A DNA stretch of 64,000 nt from Gambelia wislizenii (GCA_030847615.1 JAUMIR010000004.1:233410501-233474500), one strand, 5' to 3'. Counted from the first letter of the stretch, positions 12,168 through 23,807 are shown. Notes: generated by a model not told the origin, from the sequence alone. Numbers and translations: made by a program.

Positions 12168-12904
12168 TTAGAATACATTTACGCACAGAGAAAGACACTG
12201 AACATTTATTATTCCATATTTGGAATATTCCATATAGTCCGCACTGGCTGTTACATTCTTCGGTTACAAATAGGCTCAGTAAATAATTTACAACTTCCTT
12301 GTAGCTGCAATGAATGGCTCAAAAGGCAAGTGACTCTAGAAATCAAGGAATAGTAAATACCCTGTTCGTGGATCATGAACTACTGGTGAAGTCACAGGGC
12401 TACTGGCATTATATCATAATGAACTAAAACACTGGTGGCAGATTATTTCTACACCATTGCAGATCTGCTTAATAAAATGTTTAGGATCCACTGCATCAGT
12501 TGGGGGAATTTTTTTGTCATGCTTTATTAGAAAACACACACATGCCCTGCTGTTTATAGATAGTCATTATGTCTGAAATAAAAGCACAAGTGAGAGCAAG
12601 GCCTAATTCACACAGCACATGTTGGGCCCCTGCTTTTCGCATTGTTGTTTGTGCTGGAATGCCAAAGACTGGATCCTACACACGATCAGTTAGCCATAAG
12701 CAAAGAAACAATGGACACAACAGTCTTTAGCTGTTATAAGAAGCCCGATGATTGCGTGAATAGGTCAAATCTACTGCACAAACAGAACGAAGATGGTTTT
12801 TCAGCAGTAGAACATACATGAAACATGTATTTGCTTGGAGAAATTGCTTTTTGGACTAAAATTCCCAGAATCTTCCATTTATGAAGCCATGGACTGCATA
12901 CCCG
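12168..12904. other. No recognisable feature
   Basis: Unique-looking sequence without terminal repeats or transposon coding motifs. Confidence 0.45.
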
Positions 12905-13180
12905 CCATAATGTCACAGATAAAACCTGGGACACATATGGCCAAGCAACATCAGTGTGCGACCAAAATGACCAAAGGTATTAATGAGAAGATCACACAAG
13001 CTAGGAGAGGCTGATTTTTTTTTGCACTTTGAACTCTGCTTGCAGCAGTTGAAATAAGCTGGGACGAAGGGAGAAAGTGTGAAGAAAGAGAAACTGGGAC
13101 ATTTTAAAAGCAGCTGAAAAAGTGGGATGAGAGAGGATTAATTGGCACTGTTCTTGCCAAACCAGGACAGTTGGGGGATA
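12905..13180 (+). repeat. R-X interspersed repeat, internally deleted
   Basis: Same repeat as 17165-17525 (shared GGCCAAGCAACATCA, ACACAAGCTAGGAG, AAAAGCAGCTGAAAAAGTGG, GAGAGGATTAATTGG). The central pyrimidine-rich block is lost at a T-homopolymer near 13015. It keeps the junction TTTGAACTCTGCTTGCAGCA, which shows what the MITE target in copy 1 looked like before insertion. Confidence 0.7.
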
Positions 13181-13186
13181 TGGCAT

Positions 13187-13355
13187 TGAGATAGGTCATT
13201 GGTCCACTTAGCTCTGTATTGTCTCCACTGACTGGCAGCAGCTTTTTGAGGTCTCGGACTGGGGTCTTCCCCAGCCTTATCTGGAGTTGCCAGGTCTTGA
13301 ATGTAGGATCTCCTGTATGTAAAAGTTGCTCTCTATCACTGAAATATGGCCCATT
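13187..13355 (-). mobile_element. tRNA-headed SINE with tail type T2
   Basis: Read on the minus strand it begins GGGCCATATTTCAGTGATAG (a worn A-box area of a tRNA-derived head). A worn promoter B-box region near GATCCTACATTCAAGACC follows. It then continues into a tail with CTGCTGCCAGTCAGTGGAGA and GGACCAATG. The same tail type is attached to a 5S-rRNA-like head at 27036-27232 and 43340-43556. Old copy, probably inactive. Confidence 0.6.
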
Positions 13356-14019
13356 CCCAGAACAAAGTGATCTCCTATTGAAGAGATGGGAAATGTGACA
13401 ATTCAGTTGTATGAAAAGGGCCTTTGCAGTTGACAGTATTCTATCATAATTCATTCAGGATGCAGTTCATCGGCTTTCATTATGTCTTTAGCTACTTCAG
13501 TTCAGCTTCAGAGAACTGTGAACACTTACAGTACCTAGGAGAAGATCTCTCTACATGTTTTCTCCAGAGTTTGGAAAATATAGTTTTATGGATTACTATT
13601 TCCAGAATCTCCAGACAGCATGGAAAGGGGTTATGGGATTTATACTCCAAAAATAATGCCCTGGCTTTCTGTCCCTCTTGCAGGATATTCTGACAGGGCT
13701 CACTGAAGCTTGTAGTTCTCTGAGGCATGAAACATAGAGAAACGGGCCATAAACCAGGGCTCAATAGCCCTTGCATTATCATTAGTGATATGAGTAAACT
13801 GTGTGTCAGGAACGGTCCCTGATGTTGCCTGTTTCTATCATGTGCAGTAGTTTTCATGTAACCTTGCTGTTTAATTATGCTTTCATTTCTCGGTACTTGC
13901 TAACCAGCATATGTTGAAAACTAGAGAAGGGAGTATAATGGTGTGAGTGTCTGAGAGATAAGGCTGCAGATGTGGCCATAGTTTCATTTCTTTCCTTGAA
14001 AATAAGGGGAAGAGACAAA
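13356..14019. other. No recognisable feature
   Basis: Unique-looking sequence. Short frames on both strands have no recognisable motif. Confidence 0.45.
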
Positions 14020-14603
14020 GGACTTTATCAGACCATGCAAATACGGCATCATAAGGACACCTAATGATTGTGAAAGGGCTCATGGACCAGATGATGTTGC
14101 CCTTTCGTGATCATGTCAAGTCCAAAAGCTGTACTTTTTTTATTGATGGCCCAAGCCATCAATTGATTCCCTGTAGCCATTTGTTGCCAGTATTGCCAGA
14201 GTTTTAATCCATGTGCCATTGTACTCATGTGAATGCTGAGTCAATGGGCAAACACTTCCAGGTGTGATCAGGACAGCCAGGTAGCAGATGCTCTTTTTAT
14301 GAACCCTCCCCATGTACTTGGGACTTTACATGTGTGTTTTTGTGCTTGTGTGAACTTTTTGTGGGTTTTTTTTGTTTTTGCTTTTTTAAAAAAATTCTCA
14401 ACGCTAGTGTCTTCTTGTGAGAATCCTTAATATTTCAACCCTGGAAGTAAACAGAGCTCCACTTATGCTCCGTTACTGCCCGGGAAACCTCACTGATGGC
14501 ATTAAGGTAAGGTCTGGTATGGGGGGGGGTTCTTTTGCCAGTATAAAAACAACACATTTTATGCCAGCACAAAAAATTAAAATGGGGTGGTCTGATAAAG
14601 TCC
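14020..14603 (+). mobile_element. Harbinger-like MITE, subfamily I, copy 3
   Basis: 584 bp from GGACTTTATCAGAC to GTCTGATAAAGTCC, with both ends intact. The interior has the subfamily I order: ATTGATGGCCCAAGCCATCA palindrome, AACACTTCCAGGTGTGATC, GCTCTTTTTATGAACCCTCC, TCTTCTTGTGAGAATC, then the 3' hairpin TTCTTTTGCCAGTATAAAAA...TTTTATGCCAGCA. The flanking triplets (AAA, ATT) do not match. Confidence 0.85.
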
Positions 14604-14835
14604 ATTGATAGGAATGTTTATGTGATTAACCAATGATTTTTAAGCCTGCCAGATTTGACCAATTGTAATCTGCTTTTAGTATAGTGTGTTCCTGTTAACT
14701 TCATTCATGGCAACAACCTTGTATGGTATGCTTCTTGGATTTCTGTGCCAATAAAGTTTTCTGTTTGAAGTCTGCAACTACTGGTCACTGTGTCTGGGAA
14801 TGCCAGTACATGACACTGTGCTTGAGAAAATTGTA
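14604..14835. other. No recognisable feature
   Basis: Short spacer between the subfamily I MITE and the BovB fragment, containing an AATAAAG motif near 14751. Nothing else recognised. Confidence 0.4.
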
Positions 14836-15495
14836 TGTTGTTAACTGCCATCAAGTCAGCTTTGGCTTATGGCGATCCTATGAATGAGACACCTCCAAGT
14901 CACTTGGTTAGAAACAGCTCTACTGTTCAGGGCTGTAGCTTCCTTGACTAAGGACATTTTCAGACACGTCTTACTGTGTTAGAAACTTTCGGGAGAGCTT
15001 CGGTGCTGCTGCGCAGCAGGGACTCCATTTCAGATGACGCTGTCCCTCTGGCGAAATCGTCTGTGTCACTTCTGTGTAGGATTGGAGGCGGCTGCGCCAT
15101 ATTTCGTCAGATTTTATTCATGGAAGTTGTCCGTGAATAAAATATGGTGCGGCAGCCTCAATCCTACATGGAAGTGACACGGATGATTTCACCAGAGGGA
15201 CAGCGTCGTCCGAAATGGAGTTCCTGCCGCACGGCAGCGCCAAAGTTCTCCTAAAAGCTTCTAGCGCGGTACAACATGTCTGAAAATGTCCTGAGTCTAT
15301 CCACCTGTAATGCAGTCTTCTTCCTTTCCTGCTGCTTTCTATCTCTGCAAGCATTATTGTCTTTTCTAGTGAGTCATGTCTTCTCATGATATGGCCAAAG
15401 TATGACAGTTTCAGTTTAGTCTTTTTGGCTTCCAGGGAGAGTTCAGGCTTAATTTGCTTTAGGACCCATTAATTTGTCTTTTTGGCATTCTGTGG
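14836..15495 (-). mobile_element. BovB (RTE) LINE 3' fragment, split by a MITE
   Basis: Minus-strand BovB. The left part (14836-14951) is the 3' untranslated tail with GGCTTATGGCGATCCTATGA, inverse of the BovB/SINE tail. The right part (15292-15495) encodes, in reverse, the ORF2 C-terminal phrase MRRHDSLEKTIML plus an upstream LSYFGH-type piece. This matches the known MRR.DSLEKT(I/L)ML segment of BovB ORF2. The MITE at 14952-15291 interrupts it at CTTGAC|TGAGTCTATCC. The frame is decayed. Confidence 0.8.
14952..15291. mobile_element. Fold-back Harbinger-like MITE, subfamily IV, copy 1
   Basis: 340-bp imperfect palindrome from GGACATTTTCAGAC to GTCTGAAAATGTCC. Both arms hold inverse copies of ACGCTGTCCCTCTGGCGAAA, GTGTCACTTC and AGGATTGGAGGCGGC, CpG-rich compared with the flanks. 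The target triplet is TGA on the right and TAA on the left, one transition apart. The in-window BovB copy at 23808-24360 preserves the empty site (CTTCCTTGACTGAGT). Same family as 26618, 46004 and the left part of 32931. Confidence 0.85.
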
Positions 15496-15618
15496 TAGCA
15501 TACAATTTCAAGTGGTGGGATTGCATGCTCCGGTGAGGCAAGTTGCCATGCTAATGGTAGCAGTGTTGCTGGTAGGGTCTCCCATGTCAGACAGGCTTTT
15601 GCTGAGGAGCCAGACTAA

Positions 15619-16206
15619 GGACTTTATCAGACCAGGCAAATGTGGTGTTATGATGTTGCCTAATGATCGCGAAAGGGTGCACATAACAGATGACGCTATC
15701 CTTTCACAATAATATATTGTCCAAAACCCATTCCTTTTTACTGACAGGCCAAGCCATCAATTGATCTCCTGTGGCACTTTTGTTTTGGCATTGCTGGTTT
15801 TTCAAATTTCATGCCATTGTGCTCAGTGAATTGAATATAGTGTCAGTTGGCAGAACACTTCCAGGTGAGATTGGGACAGCCAGGTAGGGGATGCTCTTTT
15901 TATGAATCACACCCCCCCCCGGTGTACCTGGGACTTTTAAAGTGTGTTTCTGTGCTTGTGTTAATGTTTTATGTATTTATTTTGCTTAACTTTTAAAATT
16001 TGCCACGCTAACGTCTTCTCATGAAAACTGGCAAGATCTCAACCCTGGAAGTAAACGGAGCTCTGTTTTTGCTCCATTTATGCTGGGGATGCCTCATTGC
16101 CACTGCTCAAGGTAGGTCTGGTAGGGGGCGTTCTTTTGCAAGCATATAAATGCCACAAAATATGCTGGCAAAAGAACATTAAGGGGTTGGTGGTCTGATA
16201 AAGTCC
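15619..16206 (+). mobile_element. Harbinger-like MITE, subfamily I, copy 4
   Basis: 588 bp from GGACTTTATCAGAC to GTCTGATAAAGTCC, flanked by identical TAA triplets (15616-15618 and 16207-16209). The interior matches the other subfamily I copies (AACACTTCCAGGTGAGATTG, GCTCTTTTTATGAA, TCTTCTCATGAAAAC), and it ends with the hairpin TTCTTTTGCAAGCATATAAA...TATGCTGGCAAAAGAA. This is one of the cleanest members and defines the family boundaries well. Confidence 0.9.
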
Positions 16207-16800
16207 TAAATGTTCCAAATGGCTACTAGTCAGTAATAGTAGTAGTAGGTGACACAATCAGAGGATCTCTCAGAGATAACACCATAGCTAACACTTGTTA
16301 GTACTGCAAGAAGAAGGCAATGGTAAACCACTCCTGAAGCCTTTACCTTGAAAACCCTATGGTGATGATGAAATTGTATGCTACACAGTAGTAAAAAGAA
16401 ATTTTAAGGTGGTTAAATATCCATAAAGTCTTGATGCCCTTTTGCCCTCCTTTCTTTATCTCTTTCTCTTCTCTTTCTCTTCTGACTTTAAAAATCCAGA
16501 GCAGCCCATTTAAGACCTGGTTAACTCCACTTATAATGATGCACTCCGAGAAAATGTATTCAACAGTCAGTCAGGCTGCCATAAAAGTAGCACAAGCTGT
16601 GCTATCAGAAAACTCCTTCTATACAGTATTTGTTTTGTACTTTTTATTGATCAGACCAATATTTTCCACATTACATATAATCATTCTTAAAAGACTATCC
16701 AAGGAAGACACTTTATTCAGCAATCACAGCATATCAATCATCATCTGAAGATGATGAACAAAATTACCCACAATAAAAAAAATATCAATGTTTAGTGTGA
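16207..16800. other. Repeat scrap and unassigned sequence
   Basis: 16305-16395 has AAGGCAATGGTAAACCACTC and GAAAACCCTATG, phrases found in squamate LINE/SINE 3' regions, so it is probably a retroelement scrap. The remainder up to the Penelope-like frame is not recognised, though it may belong to that element. Confidence 0.4.
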
Positions 16801-17085
16801 ATGTCTAGATGTGTGTGTGTGTTTACCCTTGATGATGTTTTGGGCCTAATCAAACTGAATGATAATCAAACTTATAAACCCATTTCAGGAGATCCTTCCA
16901 ACTCCATTAAAAAAGTAATTAGAGTGATGATACAAGAAGGGATCATGTTAGGTTACATTAATTCAACCACGGGGGCATATTTGATGGAAGAAAATCCAAG
17001 AATTCCTGGTTTTTACACTCTTCCCAAGATACATAAGCCTAATTTTTAAAGGCCAGACTAAAGATTACATGGGAGATGAAAAAAC
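16801..17085 (+). mobile_element. Penelope-like element, reverse-transcriptase fragment
   Basis: The frame at 16801-17049 encodes a piece ending PGFYTLPKIHKPNF. The (Y/F)xLPKIHK motif is characteristic of Penelope-like element reverse transcriptases, and the upstream spacing (a TYKPI-type segment and a PSNSIKK segment) fits the same region. The frame is lost right after the motif. No terminal repeats are visible. About 80 residues out of a protein of several hundred remain, so it is non-functional. Confidence 0.75.
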
Positions 17086-17164
17086 CCTAGGATCTGTTCA
17101 CGTAATTTTCTATGCCAAAAACAATCTATTTCACCCCTACCCCATGGAGGGGGGGATGTTCTAG

Positions 17165-17525
17165 ATTTCACAGATAAAAACTGGGACATGTGTTGCCAAG
17201 GAACATCAGAGTGTGGTCAAAATGACAAAATCTATTAAGGAGAAAGAACCACACAAGCTTTGAGAGGTTGCATCAGTTTGCTTTTGGCCGAGCCTACTGG
17301 GGAGGGCAAGATTCCCTCTTCCTCTCCTCTCCCCTCTGCTAATTGAGTGCAAACTACTCTTGCACTTTGGACTCAATTTGCAGCAACTGAAGTAAGCCGA
17401 GGACAAATAGAAAAGTATGAGGAGGAGAAAGAAATGGAGACATTTTAAAAGCAGCTGAAAAAGTGGGATGCCAGAGGATTAACTGGGACTGTCCCTGTCT
17501 AATCAGCACAGTTGGAGCATGTGGC
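17165..17525 (+). repeat. R-X interspersed repeat, longest uninterrupted copy
   Basis: Runs from TTTCACAGATAAAAACTGGG to TTGGAGCATGTGG. It is the best in-window reference for this family. Landmarks are GCCAAGGAACATCAGAGTGT, a C/T-rich block before GAGTGCAAACTACTC, ACTCAATTTGCAGCAACTGA, and AGGATTAACTGGGACTGTCC. Class unknown. It holds the empty target corresponding to the MITE insertion at 1712. Confidence 0.7.
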
Positions 17526-18498
17526 TCTAAATTTTTCCTCCCACAACACATTTCCAAACCAAATTGTGGCCATGTACATGCACACACCCCAGAGGAGAAA
17601 CCAGATTAGGCCCTAAATTTCAATTTCCCTCAATGCTCAGGAAAATATTATTTGCCTTTGAAGTCACAGAAAGTTTTGGGTCCCCCCCCTCCCTTTTGTA
17701 CTAAGCAGATGCAGAGGTAAGGCCATAAAATATTTTGTTATATTATAAAACCACAAAAAATTATTTCTCATTATTTTGGCTGGCGGCAAGACGTTTTTCA
17801 CACAGTGGTACCACATCCTGATGTTCTCCTGGGCATGTTTAGCAACATTAACTCTGGTTGAGACTTTGAACTATTTTTAGAAGCTGCACATGCATCCAGG
17901 GGAAAGAACATTTCCCTTTTATTAATATAAACAGTATCTCTATTTATGAAAAAGTGGAAAACAGCTTCTTGTTTTACATCAGATGGCTTTTACAATACAA
18001 TTGCTACTTATAGAAAAGTCTATGGGGATGCATGAAGCCATCTAATAAATGAGGATTGATATGATGCTTTAGAGATTTCATAAGAGCTGTATTTCTGAAG
18101 TTTTATTCCCACAACATAGTGCAAAGCAAGATTTTTCAATCTGAACCTGCATTGTGGAACTCATACCTGCCAACATACAAAACCCAGGGGACACTGTTGT
18201 TAAACCAATGTTTTAGATTTCATCTAGTCTTGTTCCACTGAAACATTGTTTGTATGCAAATACATATCTGCCAAAAGTGTATCCTTGGAGTAGAAGATGT
18301 AGATCAAGGGTGAGGAAAATATGATCCACAGCACACATTTGCCCTCCAGGGCTGTTTTCATGGTTTCCTGTGCTCCCCAAATTCTCCCCTGATTTTTAAA
18401 CTTATGATTTTGCCATGTTTTAGACTCCTCCAGGCTGTTTTAGACCCAGACTAGTTTAACAGAAAACCAGAAATTGAGTTCCAGTTTACTTTCTTGTT
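17526..18498. other. No recognisable feature
   Basis: Unique-looking AT-rich sequence. Only short chance frames. Confidence 0.45.
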
Positions 18499-18507
18499 AC
18501 ATGAAAG

Positions 18508-18808
18508 CAGGCTCGGCCAAATTGATCACCAAGAATGGTCCGCCCTGGCCTCACATCGGGAGGCATGGAGACGCACTATCCACAATGCTGCAGCCTATTT
18601 GAGAACTCATGCCGAACAAGTCTTGAAGAGAAACGACAATGCAGAAAGAATCACAACCCGGAAACATCACCCAAGGAGACCTTCTTCTGTGCTTTCTGCA
18701 ACTGGACTTGTTTGTCTCGGATTGGCCTTTTTAGTCATCAGCGCGCTTGCAGAAAGTATGGGATGAGTCCTTCCTGAATCTTTGGTTGTGAAGAAAAGCC
18801 AGAGAGAC
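18508..18808 (+). mobile_element. LINE-A, short 5'-truncated copy with 9-bp target duplication
   Basis: A 301-bp copy of the LINE-A 3' end, flanked by the direct repeat ACATGAAAG (18499-18507 and 18809-18817). The duplication is the signature of target-primed reverse transcription and fixes both ends. The body encodes LGQIDHQEWSALASHREAW and, after a frameshift, the zinc-finger segment CAFCNWTC...H...C, followed by GAAGAAAAGCCAGAGAG. The codon that is TGA in other copies reads CGA here. Confidence 0.9.
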
Positions 18809-18833
18809 ACATGAAAGTCTCTTCTGGGTCTAT

Positions 18834-19580
18834 GGACTTTATCAGATGGGGCTGAAGTAGTGGAATTACAATGCAATAGTATCACAAATGGGTTCCCATT
18901 ATCAGACGACATCATCCTCCCATGGTGCATGTGTGCTCCACCTCTTAATTAGGCGTAATTTTTAACTGACAGCCAAAGCCATCAATAGCCCTCAATATCG
19001 CTCTTTTCACAGTATTGACAAGCATGTGATAATCACATCCCACTGTAATTGCGCAATTCTAGCATGACTGGGTGGTCCTCTTCTTCCTCTCCCCCTTCCC
19101 AATGAGGACACATAATTAAACTTATGAGGGAGAATGTGAAGAGGACTTACAGGACACGCTTTTAACCAACTGTCACCTTTTCTTGGTATCTTTTAATGTT
19201 TAAGTGTTTATTTGTGAATTTCTTTGGTTATTTATTTGTTTTTAGTGTTTTAGAGTGAAGTCTCACACCTTCTCATGAGAACAGCTGAAAGCTCTCCCAT
19301 GCAAATTTGTGGAAGTAAGAGAAATATTTTCTTAAAGGCACATGCACCAACCAGTAGTAGGCGTTAATACTCCGTCATTAGAAGGCAATGGAAGACAAGT
19401 GCTACTATAGCACAAGCTGAAATCCCATTCTTAAACCACTAGTGGTGGTTGTGTGATAATTCCATGGTGGTAGTTTTGCATGATTATGGTAACGATCAAT
19501 TACTGTAACCATTCCACTATGTTTCTACTTTCCCCAATCACGGAATAACAGCATTTTTAGATGCTAGTCTGATAAAATCC
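18834..19580 (-). mobile_element. Harbinger-like MITE, subfamily II, near full length
   Basis: About 747 bp from GGACTTTATCAGAT to GTCTGATAAAATCC, in reverse relative to the copies at 11376, 30833 and 59382. It includes a block (GGCACATGCACCAACCAGTA through TTAGAAGGCAATGGAAGACA) that is missing from the shorter 30833 copy but present at 59382, so it is close to the full-length form. The flanks are TAT and TAA. Confidence 0.8.
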
Positions 19581-20631
19581 TAAAATATCCCAGACCCCCT
19601 CCCAAAATGTAGAAAAATTTGTCTTCCCCCCAAAGATGTGGAATGTGCACTTTGAATTAAAAACTGGGAAAAATTAAAAATCTAAGAGTTGTGAGGGGGG
19701 CAGTGGAAGGTGTGCCCCTTCCAAGGACCCATGGAGCCCCTTTCAATTTCTCACTCCTGCTGTAGACCAGAAATGCATTCTTTGCCTACAAAAGGCTGCA
19801 GTTTCAATCTTTGGTCTAGGTTATGATTTTCACAGAAGCTTCTTCTATTCACTATATAGACACTATTGAGCTAGATGGCCAATGGTGTATAAGGCAGCTT
19901 GCTCTGTGACTTAACCCCACCATGCTACACTTCCTTGCATGAACTATTGCTTGCTGTAAGCCCTTAAAACAGAATGACCATAATTCTTTTGGTGTCTTAT
20001 GCTAATGTAACCAGGAGTTATACTAGCACAACTACCTTTTCTAAAAGGTAGTTCTTCCTTACACAACAAGTTTGCCAGGCTGTGCAACAGCTTCACTCCC
20101 AACTCGAACTGACTGACTGTAGGGATGTCAAGAAAACCCCTTAGTGTCGCTGCCCAGGTAGCTGCCTTAGCTGTCCTGGTACTCTCTGTAAGTATGGTGG
20201 TGGAACTTTTGTTTCTGCCAGCTCCAAATAGGATTTTGGCTAACCTCAGACACAATGATACAAGCACTTTCAACACAGCTGTTCCACACACAAGTGCTTT
20301 CTATCAACAATGTGTTTCCAGTCTTTGACATTGTTATTATATCTTTTTATAAAACAGTTATGTTTACAAATTACACGTACCTTAGTTTGGCCAGAGTGAA
20401 AACTGAAGAGGGCTCCTGCATCTATAATGGTTGCATAGAATAGGGAATTTTAGCAGGAGCTGCTTTTTACCCAGTTGTATGATAAGCAAAACCTATTGAA
20501 ATTCCCTCTTCTACTTAACTATTAAAGGTACAGGAACCCTCTCCAATTTTCAATCTGACAACCCTAATTTAGCTTGTATATGGAATTTCTCTCTCTCTGA
20601 CAGACAGAACTTAGAAGTAACAATATACATA
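19581..20631. other. No recognisable feature apart from a SINE-tail scrap
   Basis: 19855-19905 contains TTGAGCTAGATGGCCAATGG and ATAAGGCAGCTTGC, a scrap of the T2 SINE tail. Nothing else is recognised; a 67-codon frame at 20125 has no known motif. Confidence 0.45.
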
Positions 20632-21105
20632 AGACGTTATCAGACAAAGAAAATAAGGCATCATAAGGAAGCCTAATGATCTCGAAAGGGTGTGCGTACC
20701 ACACGATGTCACCCTTTCACAATCATGCTGTCCAAAATCCATGCTTTTTATTTGACAGCTTAAGTCATAGATCAGCCGTGGTGCTTTTGTGCTGGCATTG
20801 CCAGCATGTGAAATCTCGCGCCATTGTACTCACGTGAATGCAGCGTCAATGGCCGGTCTGGCGAGAACACTTCAGGGTGAGATTGTGACATTCAGGTAAG
20901 TGATGCACTTTTTTATGACCCTCCCTGGGTTACTTAGAACTTTTTTAGTGTGTTTAGGTGCTCGGTATAACTTTTTTAGTATCATTTTTTGTTTTATTTT
21001 TTAATTTCCCACACTATATATTCTCACAAGTATACGTGGAATTTTGAATAAGGAAGTGAATGAAGCAATAGTCTCTCCTTTTTGGGTAATGATGGCATAA
21101 TGAAG
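20632..21105 (+). mobile_element. Harbinger-like MITE, subfamily I, 3'-degraded
   Basis: The left end AGACGTTATCAGAC is followed by the standard subfamily I interior (CCTAATGATCTCGAAAGGGT, GGCATTGCCAGCATG, GAGAACACTTCAGGGTGAGA, CACTTTTTTATGACCCTCCC). Similarity fades after GAATAAGGAAGTGAATG near 21060 and no right terminal repeat is found. The end coordinate is approximate. Confidence 0.7.
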
Positions 21106-21539
21106 ATATAAGAAGGCTCCCCTCTGTTCGGTGCAGCCATAGGAGAGCGAGCCTCATTTGATGGCAGTGAAGGGTGAAATGAGGCCCTTGCTGATGATGT
21201 GCTGGTGCATGCACTGGTGACAAAAAGCAAGGGGTGGCAGCAGAGGCTATTTCACACCGATTTCGGTGAAGGAAGGGTCTCTGGAATGGCCTACTTTAGG
21301 TCGTGTGTCTTAGGGAAGTGAAGGAGACTCACCTTGGGGTTGGCCTGAGGGATACTCCCTCACCTTAATCCATGTGGCTTGGTGGGGGGGGGACTTTTGG
21401 ATTGACCTTCCAGATGCAGGCTGGCTGGAGAGCAACTCCATTCCTTGGAGTTCCTCTCCAGGGCTCAGGTGTTTGCCCGGGCAAACTGGGGAGTATTGGT
21501 CTGGGATAGACGATCTGCCCCAGCTGCTTCCATACTAGG

Positions 21540-22640
21540 ACCTCATTTACACAGCAGTTGTTATCCCAGTTGTTATTCCAGGGAGATCTGAGAAATCGTG
21601 TTCTCAAATCTGTCCCTCACTGAGTGGCAGTGATAATTCACCCCACAATTTGTCACTGGTAGTAGAAGTCTCGGTTTTTTGGATTTGTTGTTTACACATA
21701 CCCTCCATCCCAGGAAAGGGAACACAGCAGAGCTGAATTTTGATTGGTCTGACTTTAGAGGGGGTGGGCTTACAAGGGAAGCCTGGCAATTCTGGAACCA
21801 CCATTTTTGTATGTCTCATTGCCCGCCTTCCCCCCCGCTGCTGCTTCTCCCTTCTTCCTCCCCCCTCTCTTCCCTGTTCACAGCCAGCGAACAGGAAAGA
21901 GAGGGGGAAACAGAGGAAGAGGCTGCCACGGAGGCGGGCAATGGGACTGACAGTCCCATTGCCTGCCCTTTCCCCCGCTGCTGCCTCTCCCTCCTTCCTC
22001 CCAGCAAACGGGGAAGAGAGGGGGAAACGGAGGAAGAGGCAGCAGCAGAGGACAGGTGGGGGATGGGACTGACAGTCCTGTTGCCTGCCCTTTCCTTCAC
22101 TGCTGCCTCTCCCTCCTTCCTCCCCCTTCTCTTCCCTGTTTGTAGCCAGCGAACGGTGAAGAGATGGGGGGAATGGAGGAAGAGTCTGCAGTGGAGGACA
22201 GGTGGGCGATGAGACTGAGAGTTCGTAGCCAGCGAACGGGGAAGAGTAGGAGGGAAATCTCAGTCCCATCGCCTGCCTGTCCTCTGCTGCTGCCTCTTCC
22301 TCCGTTTCTCCCCCTCTTCCCCATTCGCTGGCTGCGAACAGGAAAGAGAAGGGGGAGGAAGGAGGGAGAGGCAGCAGTGGGGGAAAGGGTGGGCAATGGG
22401 ATCAAGAATTGCAAGGCTACCCTTTCAAGTCCACCCCCTCCAAAGTCTGACCAACCAGAAATCATCCCATTTCCCAGGATGGTTCCTTATTGCTCAGACA
22501 ACCAATAGTGTGGATTGTCCTGGACTTTCCAAAAAAGTTCCTGGAAAATAGACGGATGGAAAATCATGGGGTAACTGTTTTTTTTTTTTCCCCTACCCCT
22601 CTTTCTGAATACTGCGTGATGTGTGTGAACCAATAGGATT
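21540..22640. mobile_element. GC-rich element of tandem inverted units (putative hAT-like MITE)
   Basis: Two blocks about 660 bp apart are inverse copies: GATTGGTCTGACTTTAGAGG (from 21738) and the complement near 22410-22460 (CTCCAAAGTCTGACCAACCA). Between them, units of CTGCTGCCTCTCCCTCCTTC, TTCCCTGTTC, GCAGCCAGCGAACGGGGAAG, GAGGAAGAGGCAGCAG and a GGGACTGACAGTCCCAT palindrome repeat in alternating orientation. Outer ends with CATTTACACAGCAG and, inverted, CACACACATCACGCAG may be the termini. Long open frames here on both strands are artefacts of the purine/pyrimidine bias. Confidence 0.5.
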
Positions 22641-23172
22641 CAACACGAATTCTCCCCCCCCCCCGTAAATGGGTTCTAGGTTGCCTCCACCCACTGAAGA
22701 TTTAGATGGTATTATAAATAGGTAGGGTTAAATACAGTCCTTTTGTTTCACCCCATGTTTTCTGTGTGTGGTCTCTTTACTTCCCTGAATGAGTCAGCAA
22801 CTAATGCAGTTCCTTTATTGGTGTAACTTTTTAAAAGGACATTTAGATATTTCAAGTGTTATGTCCCAGCATTCCTAACATTCTTTTCTCTAGTCAAGCA
22901 ACAAAAAGTAAGGAAAAAGTAACAAGCAAGACAACAACTAACATAATGGCTGAAATTATATCAACCAGAGTAGATGCATTTAATCATTTTTTTTCCTAAT
23001 GAGTCGACACATACATAAATCTAGTTGATTCAATGGCTCTTCTGTAGTTGGAACTAGCAATATAATTTGGGCAATTAAGTTACTTTTAAATATTGTAATG
23101 AAAAAGAAAAAGGAAATAATCTTTAAACATTTTAAGTAACATCAAGAGTGAATTACATTTCCTGTGTTACAG

Positions 23173-23211
<39 letters not shown>

Positions 23212-23683
23212 ATGTAATAAATAAATTGGGGAGGCAAATTACATCAGTTTCATAAGATTGTGTTTATTACAGGGCAATTAGATTGAAAATTGTAGTAAAT
23301 ATATATAGATAGAATACTTAAATCTAAAGCTTTCTATGATTGAATCAGTTAGATTTTATACAAAGAAGGTAAAGGTTTAAGAAAATGTTAAATCTGAGAG
23401 GTAAACTTTATTTAGAGGAGAAATAATCATGACATGGTTGATTAAACAGAAAGAGGAGGTGGGAAGCACAATTTTATTGTTTTATTTGGGAAAAATGTAT
23501 GTATAAGTATGCAGAGGAAAATGAATGTATAATTATTACATGTGAGTTACGGTAATGAATGATACTATTGGAGTAAAGATTAATTTTTAAAAAAGAAAAT
23601 TTCAGCTAGCTCATTTACAATGCTTGTGTTATATAGAGCAGTTTTTAGCAGACTTATATTGGACACGAACGCATAATGAGTCC
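22641..23683. other. AT-rich sequence with one microsatellite
   Basis: Nothing recognised except the (TG)n tract listed separately. Confidence 0.45.
23177..23208. repeat. (TG)16 microsatellite
   Basis: Uninterrupted TG dinucleotides. Confidence 0.95.
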
Positions 23684-23807
23684 AAAAGCCCTTTCACACT
23701 CCACAATTATAGCACTATGATTCCACTTTAATAGCCATGGCTACATCCTATGCAATCCATGGTTTGCAGTTTAGTGGGATGCTAGAGCTCTCTGGCCGAG
23801 AATTCTA

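Noticed and set aside
21604..22465. Several long frames on both strands
   Set aside because: All lie in the purine/pyrimidine-biased inverted-unit element, where stop codons are rare by composition; the proteins are low-complexity.
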